Source: Glomus cerebriforme (Eukaryota; Glomeromycota; Glomeromycetes; Glomerales; Glomeraceae). From it: a DNA stretch of 31,287 nucleotides. Position 1 is the first letter of the stretch; each line of letters begins with the position of its first letter. The stretch is from contig QKYT01000014.1 in the NCBI GenBank assembly GCA_003550305.1, positions 288,863 through 320,149 of the forward strand, read 5' to 3'. The position numbers and the translations under genes were made by a program. Under the pieces are notes generated by a model, which was not told the DNA's origin, ran no database searches, and saw only the letters and a list, made by a program, of their open reading frames with translations. Positions 22,379 through 31,287 of this stretch are shown one piece after another.

Positions 22379-23818
22379 ATGGGTAGTCGAGAAAATACAA
22401 TGAATACTTTAGAAAAAAGTCAACATCTTGCTAAAGCAAGATATAATACATATAAACGAGATAGATTACCAACTTTACAAGAGGTTCTTTTACGTAAAAC
22501 GGCACCTCCAGTATGTTTATACAACTTTTATCTTTATATGAGGGATAGAGAAAATATAGCAGAATATTTGGATTTTTATCTTGATGTATTAGAACATGAA
22601 ATATTATGTAGAGCATATGTAAAAGACCTTAAAAAACTTGGATTAGATGTAAATATTGAATATCCTGAATATGAAAGATTTAGACCAGGAGGTCCTAAAA
22701 TAGAAAATGATAAAATAAAATTTGATACATTTATTAGTGTAGATAGTGGTATTAAAAGATATTTGAGTAATTCTTCTCGTGGTTCAAGTAATACACTTAA
22801 TTCAAGAGCTGGTGAACCTTCTTCACGTCCTGAATCACCTTTTACACAAAATATTTCATCAACTAATTTAGATATTATAATACATGATAATAATAATAAT
22901 AATAATAATAATGATAATAGTAATAATGATAATAATAATAATGATGAAAAACAAAAAAAAGAAAAATTTCGAAATTCAGTTCGTTCAAATAAAACGAATA
23001 TAACATCAACATCATTTCATAATCGTGAAAGACCATTTACAAGGGATGAACTTCGTGAATCTGCTGAAAGAATATATTTTAAATATATATTTGAAGGATC
23101 TGAAAAAGAAATTATATTATCAAAAGACATTAAAGAAAAAATTACTCATGCTATAGAAGAAGAAGGAATTGTTCAACATAAAAGAGATGATCCTTGGATT
23201 TATTATGAAGCTAAAAAAGAAATTTATGCTTTTATGGAAAGAGAACCTTTTCCTAGATTTTTAAAATGTAGAGCTTTTGGTAATATGAGTCTCGCACATC
23301 TTACAATGAGATTATTTATAGGATTATTTTTTCTATTTCTTGGTTTCTCTATAGTATTAAGTTTAATTTTCTTGGATATAAACCCAAAAACAATTCGATT
23401 ATGGGTATGTACAATTTATTAAATATATATTTTTATATATTTTTATATTAATTAAAATTTATTTTTTTTTTATTTTTTTATTTTTATTTATTTTTTTTTG
23501 CAGAGTTTCATACCAATATTTATAGGAGTAAAAAGTCTATTGACTTATTTAACAAAATTGAGTCCATTATTCGTCTTGTTAAAAATAAGGTAAGAAGAAG
23601 AAAAAAAAAGAAACCCTCCCGTTAAAAAAATTATAATTTATTAATTAAATTATTTTCTTTTATCTAGTGAAACAACATTCTTTCAATTTCAACGTATAAT
23701 GGAACCGTATATATATTCATTACACATAAAGAAAGGAACAAAAATATTTTTACAAAGTTTAATAATTTCAACAGTAGTTACAGGAATTTTTGTAGCTGTT
23801 CCTGGTCATCGACTATAA
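22379..23818 (+). CDS. Rax1-like protein: split RGS domain plus three membrane segments
   Basis: Three exons: 22379-23404, 23504-23589, 23668-23818, giving 420 residues (yeast Rax1 435). Rax1-type proteins carry an RGS-like domain and C-terminal membrane spans; in yeast Rax1 with Rax2 marks division sites for bipolar budding, and in filamentous fungi relatives affect polar growth. The first RGS half is about residues 28-95 (LPTLQEVLLRKTAPPVCLYN, MRDRENIAEYLDFYLDVLEH). A linker of about 120 residues includes a poly-Asn tract (about 170-190). The second RGS half is about 220-300 (RDELRESAERIYFKYIFEGS, WIYYEAKKEIYAFMEREPFP). Hydrophobic spans are at about 312-332, 343-370 and 392-414. Both introns are GT-AG. 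The RGS fold may have no GAP activity. The Rax1 name rests on architecture recalled from memory; a generic RGS-membrane protein is the alternative. Confidence 0.85.
22885..22945. repeat. AAT-type trinucleotide repeat encoding poly-Asn
   Basis: An imperfect (AAT)n tract with GAT and AGT interruptions, in frame inside exon 1 of the Rax1-like gene. It encodes Asn with a few Asp and Ser in the linker between the two RGS halves, and is likely length-polymorphic. Confidence 0.8.
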
Positions 23819-25132
23819 CATTAACAATAGTAAAAAAAATAATTACCCAAAATTAATTATTATAATAATAATAATAAAAATAGTTATAAATATTTTATCG
23901 TAAAATTTTTATTATTTATGTAAGTAAAAAATTCATAATTCAAAAATTCATTCTTGTTGAAAATAATTTTTGTGTAGCTTAGACATTAGATGACGCAATT
24001 TATATACCAGAAAAATAAACCAAACCAAAAATTTGAGAAATAAAAAAAACCCCTGAAAGTCTTAAAATGAGAAACAATGTGAAATAACAATCAGTTTATT
24101 TCCTTAGATAATAAAGTAATATATTATTATGTTCGGACGCAGTAGATACCGTACATTTTAACTTTGACCTTTTAAATAAGTCCTCCTTTTAATACGATTG
24201 ACAAACGAATGACTAACGAATTAATAAATGGAAATAACAGTTTAACATTAATGTTATAATTCAATTTCTGTGATAGTACACAAAGTTAGATAAATAGAAT
24301 TAACTTTTACATTTCGATTAGTTCTCAATTTTAAACTAGGACATAATTGTAATTTTTCAAAATTACTTAATTTTCAAATGAAACAGTACTCAGCCCAAAC
24401 TTAATTATGTTTCGAAACCAACTTAGAATAAATATTACCGCATTTGGGATATAGGCAAGTTTTGAATATGGCGGGAACAAAAAAAAAAAAAATTCTCTAG
24501 GATTAAAATTATTAATCAATTCATCAAATTTTATTTAGAAGAGCTGAATCATTTTAGTTTCTTTTAAACGAGCTTTTTACAATAGAGATCTGTCAAATTT
24601 AGCATTAACTCTTGTTAAGTTTTACAAAACTATGTCTTAACTATATTAGGAAAAGCGGATGATTTCGTGATCTTATCCGTCTCATGGCTGTTTCACACAT
24701 CTTTGCTGTTTTCTGTTAAGAGCAAAACTTGGCCATATCACAGCACCTCCATATGTAAAACAAATATGTGCGGGTTAAGTTAATACCCACCAGTAGATCA
24801 AAAGTTCGGCCCTTTGCTACTGAGTCATGAGTGCGGATCTTTTGGTAATTGATGTATTCTTTTTTGGCCTAATATATTATTATAAATATAGTATTTCCAA
24901 AAAACTTGATTGTTATACAGTTTATTACAAATCTATTTTCATAAATGAAGGAAAAGAACTATTCTAATGAACAGATTTAATTCAGCTAAAATAATCTTCT
25001 TCAGATTTCTTTTTAAATAATGTAAATACTTTTTATATAATTTTTTTATAAATAGTAATATTCTTCCAGTACTTTATACAACTATTAACTTTACAAAAAT
25101 TAGAGCAAGCAGTTCATTTACAATAAGTATCT
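23819..25132. other. Intergenic region after the Rax1-like gene
   Basis: About 1.3 kb without a supportable gene. It moves from AT-rich 3' flank to a GC-richer stretch with clustered hairpins (annotated separately), then to the decayed element at 25.1 kb. Confidence 0.45.
24640..24850. other. GC-richer segment with four consecutive hairpins (possible structured RNA or SINE-like relic)
   Basis: Within about 200 bp there are CGGAT/ATCCG (near 24655-24681), CATAT/ATATG (24750-24754 with 24764-24768), GGGT/ACCC (24772-24775 with 24785-24788) and a stronger stem CAGTAG/CTACTG (24791-24796 with 24817-24822). The last encloses CAAAAG/CTTTG and the loop TTCGGCC. Base composition is clearly less AT-biased than the flanks and there is no open frame. 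A TTCGGCC loop after an A-rich stem resembles a T-arm only superficially; no tRNA fold can be completed. Confidence 0.3.
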
Positions 25133-27860
25133 ATGCCTAGTAAATGTATAATTACAGATTGGTATAATAAAACAATTATAGAATATTTGTTTAAACTTTA
25201 TTTAAAAAAAGTAGCTAGTGGATTAGCTGAAGCTGAAGAATGGCATCAAGTATTTCAGAATTGAATATAACAAAAAAGTAATATAATTGAACTATATACT
25301 CATATAGGCAAAATATATAATCCAAATCACAAGTTCCATAAATATGAATTGTGAGCATGACGTGCAATGTTTCATGCTGTAGAATGTACAAATATTACTC
25401 TATGCAATAAAGAAATTTCTAATGTAATTTTAAAATAATAAATAAATATATTCAAATTATAAATAAATCAATAACTAATATAAAAATAATATTTGCTAAT
25501 CTATATATGAAAGGATTTTTGAATATATATATATACACTCCCCGGTCAAAAGTATTCAACCACCTTAAAAATTAAAAAAAAATGGGGTTTTAATAAAATT
25601 TTACGTTTATTTTAAATTTGACTATTTAGAAGTGATTTTTCGCTTAATTGATAGTAAAATACTGCAGAAATATTTAATTTTTAAGATGAAAAAATTTTTG
25701 ACTTTTTAACCAGTATAGTTATAGTAAAATAAATGTTAAAAATTGATTCTTTAACTAAAGAATAGCTTATGTTTCAAATATCAAAAGGATTGAATCAGCA
25801 GTTATTGAGAAATTATTACTTAGAAATGATGAATTTTTGCAAATTTCATATGTAAACCATCATTTTTACTGAATTTTAATGAATTTTAATGATTTTTAAA
25901 GGCAGATTTCTCAATAACTATTGATCTAATCTTTCTGATTTTTGAAATATAAGGTATTTTTTAGTTAAAAAATCTAATCTTGGCATTTATTTTACTGTAG
26001 TACTTCTGATTAAAAAGATAAAATTTTTCACATTTTTTGAATTAAATATTTATACAGAATTTTACTACTATTTAAGTAAAAAAAATACTTCTTAATTGTT
26101 TTTAATACTTCATACTTTAAAATAAATGTAAAAGTTTTATTAAAAAATTCAATTTTCTCAATTAATTTTTAATTTTTAAGGTGGTCGGATACTTTTGACC
26201 GGGAAGTGTACCTTCACTAACTGATATCTTTTGAAATTGCTTTTATGATAGTTATAATGCAAATTACAAGAAAATTGATAGTAAAATATATATATTATTA
26301 ATAATTGGTAAAAGTTTTATATATAAGAATATTGTTGATAAATTAGAGATGATAAAATTTGCATATAATTCTAATTATTATGTATTATTTAAGTTTTACT
26401 CAATTTAATTAATGCAGCACAAAAATTTTTAAAATTAATAGATCAGGATATGTTGCATTAGAAAAACCAAAAATTACACATTTAAAAATGCCTAAAGTTA
26501 AAGAAAAATAATTTGAATTATTTTTCATAGATAAGACAAATATTAATATAAGTTCATATAAGGTAAATACAAAAATATAACTACCAATCCTCTATCTAAA
26601 AGATCAGAAAAATGTACTTTAGAAAAAATTTGCTGCTGTCTAATAAGTATCTATCTTGATAAAATAAAATATATTTCTTTTATGGCTCATTTGCAAAATA
26701 ACTATTTTAAATACTAAGAAGACTTAGAAAGATTATGTTTAACAAGTAATGATTATGGATATCAACTTTTAAAGAATTTGACTAAATTGATCACTATAAA
26801 TTTTTCTGATAAAATATTATGAGTAAGACAAATAAAAATAAATTTCATTTGTATTTTATATTTAACTTGAAATTTATTATAATCATATTTTTTTATATAG
26901 GATAATTTGATTTATAAAGTAAAAATTTTACATTATCATCTAAAATGAGATTATGAAAAAGAGTTAGTTATAAATGAAAATGATATAACAGATCATGTGG
27001 ATTGCATTAATTATTGTCTATTATTTGCATTTGAAAAATATGAGCAAAAACATTATTCATGATATTAGAAATATAATTTATATTTGAAGATTTAATAAAT
27101 TGGTTTGATACTTCCTATTACATTAAATTAAAAAAATATAAAGAACAATTAAAATATTATTTAGCTTATCAAACCTGTAAAGCATATCTAAATGTTCAAT
27201 TTAATTCTATATTATATGAATTAGATAATAAAGGAATTATTATTGTAGTTGATTATAAAATACAAATTTTACATGTAATAGTTAAAGAAATAAAAATTGA
27301 ATTTTTTGGTAAGCATGATTGAATGTTCTATACTACACTAGTATTTTAAAAAATTAATAAAAATTTGGATATTCAAGCTTATGATTACTGGAACTCTAAT
27401 ACAAAACAAGATGCATGGTTTATAGTATCTTATTTTGAAGTAGTATTTAAAACAATAAATCTTAAAGCTTGTTAGATAAAAATAATATTAGATAATAGAG
27501 ATCATTATTACAATTTGGAGTTAATGACAATTATTAGTCATTAGTATTGCTAATATAATATAAAAGTATATGGTTAGATTTTTCTTGAACTAGAAAAGCA
27601 AAAATTACAGTTAATTCTTATCATATAATGGTAAGTAAATTTTTATTTATTTAGTTTATCTTTTTTTAGCATTTTACTAATTATACTTTATTTGTAATTA
27701 ATAAGATTGCACATGTGATCATAGAATTGGATGTAATCTTATTGAAGGAACTAATATTGAAACTATACTTCAAAATCTAAGTGGAATATTAGTAGTATAT
27801 ATAAACCAAATTGGGGTCAATTATCTGTACAAGTAGCAGTTAAAAATAATATATTGAAGT
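25133..27860 (+). pseudogene. Decayed repeat-encoded protein with DDE-nuclease-like core, interrupted by a MITE
   Basis: Coding remnants in one orientation can be followed over 2.7 kb. An opening fragment (25133-25261, MPSKCIITDWYNKTIIEYLF then KKVASGLAEAEEWHQVFQN) ends in TGA; the MITE follows. Later pieces are CTLEKICCCLISIYLDKIKY...SFMAHLQNNYF (26613-26822), DHVDCINYCLLFAFEKYEQK (near 26990-27050), and a core at about 27119-27540: YYLAYQTCKAYLNVQFNSIL, IIIVVDYKIQILHV, EIKIEFFGK, LDIQAYDYWNSNTKQDAWF, IILDNRDHYYNLELM. After that come GxIFLELE and, with a shifted frame, AKITVNSYHIM and RIGCNLIEGTNIETILQNLS. VVDYK, LDNRDHY and the Glu of FLELE fit the order of a DDE/RNase-H-like catalytic triad (inference). 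A GTAAGT...AAG segment at 27630-27707 looks like a retained intron. At least four in-frame stops and two frameshifts show it is dead. The family is recalled as glomeromycete repeat protein, unverified. Confidence 0.6.
25536..26208. mobile_element. 673-bp foldback MITE with Tc1/mariner-type ends and TA target duplication
   Basis: The left end CACTCCCCGGTCAAAAGTAT and the complement of the right end CACTTCCCGGTCAAAAGTAT agree at 40 of about 43 bases. TA flanks both sides (25534-25535 and 26209-26210). The GGTCAAAAGTAT core is typical of Tc1-like inverted repeats. The similarity does not stop at 43 bp: the inner arms also match in inverted orientation (for example TAGTAAAATAAATG left against the complement of CATTTATTTTACTG right, and TTATTGAGAAAT against ATTTCTCAATAA) almost to the centre. 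The whole element is therefore an imperfect palindrome with arms of roughly 270-300 bp around a loop near 25815-25905. No coding capacity, so movement would need a transposase supplied from elsewhere. Confidence 0.88.
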
Positions 27861-29034
27861 AAGAATTTGTTGTAAAATTTTATTTATTGTTAATATGAAA
27901 ATAATAAATACAAATTAGAAAAAAATTTTTTGATACAACATGATATAATTTGGAAAAAAAATAAAGTATATGATTAAATTAAGAAAAAAATAAAAGTATA
28001 ATTAAAATTGGAAAAAAAATAGAAATAATATAATTCAAGTTGAAAAAAAATTGAAGTATCAAAAATTAAGGTGAAATTATAAATGCCACCCAAATTCCAA
28101 AATCAATTTGAGCATATAGTAAAATCCTAAATTATTTTGGCACTTTACTTAGTAAATTACATATAAACTAAATAAATTTGTACATCCCAAATTATATTTA
28201 TGACATTTCAAATTAATTTAAATAGCATTTATAGGTGAAATATCAAAAAAATAAAAAAAAAAAATAAAAAAAAATTAGGAAAAAAAAAAATTATAGTAAT
28301 GTAAAAATAATAATATAAAATAAAGTAAAAAAATGAAATAGAATATATATATTATATGACATTCTATCAATTTTATTAAAATAAATTTATTCAGTAATAA
28401 AAAACAGAATAAAAAAAAACTAAACCTATTTTTAGTATTTGAATAAAACTGGCTAGTGATAAATCAATTTGCAGTTTATATTCAAACACATTTTCTTTTT
28501 TATATTAGTGTATAAACTGAATTTTTACCTGTATAAGTCATTAACTTTATAATGCTAACTATAGACCATTTCCAATAATTTCTAAACTAATTATACCAAA
28601 AAATTCTTGGATAATGCCAATTTTTAAATAAAAAGTAAAGATTTATTATTTTAATAAAAGAATAATTATAATAGAGAAAAAAATGTCAATTGTATTACCT
28701 AATTTAGCAAATTAATTACATCAATCATATCAAAACTCAAAAGATTAGACAAAAAATAATAAATAAATTATTAATAATAACTCAAATATTAAATATTAAA
28801 GGTAATTATTATTTGTAACATATCTTTTATTCTATTTTCTTATCCAAAATAATAAAACTAAAATATACATATATATTTTGTTAAGAATATATAAGGTAAA
28901 AATTTATTCATTTGCATTAAAATCTTAGATGTAAACTAATAATATATTCTAATAATAGTATTAGTTTTCTTTTAATGCAGAATGTATCTTGAAAGAAAAT
29001 TTACAATTTGGTAATAAAGATGGAGATAAAGCTT
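27861..29034. other. AT-rich non-coding stretch after the decayed element
   Basis: Over 1 kb of A/T-dominated DNA with no supportable gene. It includes a short degenerate tandem repeat (27918-28075, listed separately) and otherwise only homopolymer-rich sequence. Confidence 0.45.
27918..28075. repeat. Degenerate ~30-bp tandem repeat
   Basis: Five spaced copies of a TTGGAAAAAAAAT-like block start at about 27918, 27953, 27983, 28011 and 28042 (spacing 35, 30, 28, 31), each followed by a TAAAGTATA/TGAAGTATC-like word. The period is about 30 bp with heavy divergence. Confidence 0.55.
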
Positions 29035-29130
29035 CACAAAAGCTGAGCCAGCTTATGAGCTTTTTAAGCTAAGCTTAAGTTATGAAGTTGCTCACTTAAA
29101 AGAACTAAACTGTAAAATAGCTTAGCTTAA
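29035..29130. repeat. AGCTTA-rich degenerate repeat, copy 2
   Basis: AAGCTGAGCCAGCTTATGAG, TTAAGCTAAGCTTAAG and AATAGCTTAGCTTAAAA recall the cluster at 905-1075. Motifs overlap and are partly self-complementary. Confidence 0.5.
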
Positions 29131-29224
29131 AAAATTTAACTAACTTGTAAATTAAAACTTCTGTTTAAAAAAAAATTTGAAGTATTATAATGATCATTTG
29201 ATTATTAATCAAATAGCAAAATTC

Positions 29225-29345
29225 TGCTAAAACTATATTAAAGTTATATTAAAAAACTGGTGAAATTCTGAAAAAAAGCAAAACTGCTGAAACCTATTAT
29301 AATTGTCAAAACTGCTGAAACTCTGCCAAAACTATAATAAATCTA
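29225..29345. repeat. Short degenerate repeat of AAACTGCTGAAA type
   Basis: Irregular copies of an AAACTGCTGAAACTCTG-like word (CTGCTAAAACTATATTAAAG, ACTGGTGAAATTCTG, ACTGCTGAAACCT, ACTGCTGAAACTCTGCC) occur over about 120 bp. Spacing is uneven (roughly 15-40 bp). Confidence 0.45.
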
Positions 29346-29546
29346 TAGTAAAATTTTGATGAAACTAATCGTAAGATTTTGAAGAGGTTTAGGCAGGCAA
29401 CCTTAGCTACAGTGCAACAATCTTTAGATCTTTTTTAAAATTTTTTTTTTAATTTTGATCTTTTTAGATACTTTACTTCAAAAAACTCAAAAATATAACA
29501 AAGTAATAGAAGATAATATATTTCTTTAAGGGCAAATGTATATCTC

Positions 29547-29901
29547 GCAGGGGTGTAACATCATTATTCATCGCCTCCAATTTGTCATCCCATGTCACAC
29601 CCTCCGACTTTCATTTTTACTATTTATTCTAGGGACTTAGAATTTTTTCGAGATGTGAAATCCTATTTGTCACATGTTAATCGTCACATTCCTTAATTTT
29701 GGCTGAAAACTTTAATTCTGGCCAGAATTTCTATTTTGGACATTATGTAACGTTATACAGACCAAAAAGGCAATTTTATTTTTCTTCGAAATCGAATTTA
29801 GGTTATACGAGACTCCCAAAAAAAGGAAATTTTCTTAATTTCAGCCGGAATTACCGAATTAGGAAAATTCCCGGCGATGTATAAATGTCTCACCCTCATG
29901 C
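29547..29901. mobile_element. Candidate 355-bp non-autonomous element with inverted ends
   Basis: The left end GCAGGGGTGTAACATC...CATCGCC aligns with the complement of the right end GCATGAGGGTGAGACAT...CATCGCCGG over about 30 bases with small gaps. The interior is much less AT-biased than both flanks and contains GGCCAGAAT/GCCGGAATT-like words. A 61-codon open stretch at 29699-29884 lies inside but has no ATG and no known homology, so it is more likely repeat than gene. No clean target duplication could be fixed at the borders. A solo LTR or another repeat type remains possible. Confidence 0.4.
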
Positions 29902-29919
29902 TAGATCTAGATTTACCCT

Positions 29920-30740
29920 TTCTTTAAAATTAGTAAATAATTACTAATTTAAAATTTCTTTTTTTTTTTGTAAAAATCTTTCTAAATACTTTAGAATAGC
30001 TCTTGAAAGATAAATGAAAAATAAGAAAGAATTTTTAATATTAATAAATATTACTAACATTAAAGTTCTTTATTTTTTTTTGTAAAAACTGTCCTAGATA
30101 CTTCAAAATAACTCTTAAAAGGTAATAAATGGAAAGTGAGAAAGAGTCTTTAATGTATTTTTTTTGTAAAAACCTTTTTGAATGCTTCAAAACAGTATTT
30201 GGAAGGTAAACGAAAGGTATGAAAGAATCTTTAATATTAGTAAATATTACTAATATTAAAGGTTTTTATTTTTTTTGTAGGAACCTTTCTGGATGCTTCA
30301 GAATGGCTTTTGAAAGGTAAATAAAGGGTAAAAGAAAGTTTTTAATATTAGTAAATATTACTAATATTAAAATTCTTTATTTTTTTTTTGTAAGAACCTT
30401 TCTGAATGCTTCAGAATGACTCTTAAAAGGTAAATAGAATTATGGAAAATAAAAAAAAGTCTTTAACATTAATAAATATTACTAATGTTAAAGTTCTTTA
30501 TTTTTTTGTAGAACCCATTCTAAACACTTCAAAATGGCCCTTAGGAGTTAAATAGAAAGTAAGAGAGAGTCTTTAATATTAGTAAGTATTACTAATGTTA
30601 AAATTTTTTATTTTTTTTTTTATAAAAACTATTCTAAATGCTTCAAATGATCCTTAAAAGATAAATGAAGAATAGGAAAGAACTTTTTATTACATGAATA
30701 TAGTAATATTTCTTTTATTTATTTTTTCTTATAGAAATCT
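29920..30740. repeat. Eight-unit ~112-bp tandem array with internal palindromes
   Basis: The marker TTTTTTGTAAAAACCTTTCT recurs (with changes) at about 29971, 30083, 30167, 30278, 30391, 30509, 30623 and 30732, giving spacings 112, 84, 111, 113, 118, 114 and 109. Each unit continues GAATGCTTCAAAATGGCTCT, AAAAGGTAAAT, and then a dyad TTTAATATTAGTA/TACTAATATTAAA around a 5-base AATAT centre, clearest near 30231-30261 and 30342-30371. The third unit (30167-) is about 28 bp short: the unit before it has lost the palindrome. The array ends directly at the AGCT-rich repeat at 30740. Confidence 0.85.
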
Positions 30741-30875
30741 TCAAGCTAACTCAATTTAGTTTAACTTACTTTAGTTTAAGTTAGAATTTTTTATGATCTA
30801 ATTTATTTTAGTTTAAGCCAAGTTTTTTTTTTTTTTTATACAAGTTGAGTCAGACTATAGTTCAGCTTGTGTTAA
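30740..30875. repeat. AGCTTA/TTTAAGTTA-rich degenerate repeat, copy 3
   Basis: CAAGCTAACTCAATTTAG, TAGTTTAAGTTAG, TAGTTTAAGCCAAG, CAAGTTGAGTCAGAC and GTTCAGCTTGTG echo the clusters at 905-1075 and 29035-29130, abutting the end of the tandem array. Strongly diverged. Confidence 0.4.
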
Positions 30876-31287
30876 ATTTTAGATAAAGGAAAGTTTATAT
30901 CAAAAAAAATCATTCAATATTTGCAAGATTATTTTTTAGCAGAAAATTTCATTATTTATCTGAAGTCATGCATGTAAGTTTAGAAAATTTAGTTATGGAA
31001 AAAAAACTTATTTTTGAAAAATATTAATGATAAAAACTATCAAAGGTTAGATTGAAAGATATAGTAAAAGTTTTAGAAAGAAGAATCAAAATATATGCTA
31101 ATAGAAACAAATAGCATCACAAACAATAGTAATAGCAGTGAAAGTAGTATTAAAAGGTTCAACAAATATCAAAAGATAAGTTAAGTATAAATATAATAAT
31201 TATACATGAAACTAAAATAAATTCGGTTTGACTATTTCGGGGGTCGAAATAGCTGAAATTAATTTTGACTTTTAAGTCATAAAAGTC
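30876..31287. other. AT-rich end of window with two hairpins
   Basis: No gene seen. CTATTTCG (31232-31239) and CGAAATAG (31245-31252) form a perfect stem around GGGGT, and GACTTTTA (31267-31274) pairs with TAAAAGTC (31280-31287) at the very last base. Both may mark the start of another repeat that continues beyond the window. Confidence 0.4.

Noticed and set aside
27300..27600. Stop-codon reassignment or selenocysteine to explain in-frame TGA/TAG/TAA
   Set aside because: All three stop types occur, frameshifts follow, and neighbouring genes use standard stops, so pseudogenisation is the simple explanation.
29699..29884. 61-codon frame inside the candidate 355-bp element
   Set aside because: Lacks an ATG start and lies within a probable repeat; no protein family recognised.

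Overview
The window is nuclear DNA of an intron-rich, very AT-rich eukaryote, almost certainly an early-diverging filamentous fungus. An arbuscular mycorrhizal glomeromycete of the Rhizophagus type is my best reading. The grounds are: spliceosomal introns mostly 40-110 bp with GTAAGT-like donors; housekeeping proteins with fungal features (AIM24, a Rax1-like RGS/membrane protein, EMG1, SHQ1); long repeat-filled AT-rich flanks; and a decayed repeat-encoded protein whose residue pattern I associate, from memory only, with glomeromycete genomes. No search was run.

Layout. Positions 1-2500 are repeat-derived or featureless AT-rich DNA, beginning with the end of a pogo/Tc1-like transposon (1-152). 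A compact gene block fills about 2.6-19.6 kb, with one more gene at 22.4-23.8 kb. In order: RBX1 (+), AIM24 (+), a pyridoxamine-phosphate-oxidase-like flavoprotein (-), mitochondrial ribosomal protein mL41 (-), the RNA polymerase II CTD phosphatase FCP1 (+, 14 exons), an MscL-type mechanosensitive channel with a C-terminal zinc ribbon (+), the H/ACA snoRNP assembly factor SHQ1 (-), a BLOC-1 subunit 2 homologue (+), the 18S rRNA methyltransferase EMG1/NEP1 (-), an unrecognised Asn/Ser/Thr-rich protein (+) and a Rax1-like split-RGS membrane protein (+). I rebuilt every multi-exon gene by joining exons at GT-AG sites in phase, with one likely GC-AG intron in mL41. Each reconstruction gives an uninterrupted reading frame of a length usual for its family, or longer only through a low-complexity N-terminus.

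From about 24 kb to the end the DNA is repeat-dominated: a GC-richer stretch with clustered hairpins (24.64-24.85 kb), a decayed transposon-type gene (25.13-27.86 kb) split by a 673-bp foldback Tc1/mariner-like MITE, degenerate short tandem repeats, a 355-bp element with inverted ends (29.55-29.90 kb), an eight-unit ~112-bp tandem array in which most units carry a palindrome (29.92-30.74 kb), and AGCTTA-rich repeats that recur near both ends of the window.

There is no operon. Three divergent pairs share short upstream regions (mL41/FCP1, SHQ1/BLOC1S2, EMG1/orphan). Several genes touch ribosome or RNP production (mL41, SHQ1, EMG1), but I see no evidence that they form one dedicated system. The most unusual single gene is the eukaryotic MscL. 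The most unusual non-coding structures are the foldback MITE, the palindromic tandem array, a GC-looped hairpin in otherwise AT-rich DNA at 3.66 kb, and T-run/A-run dyads that recur in introns of five unrelated genes.
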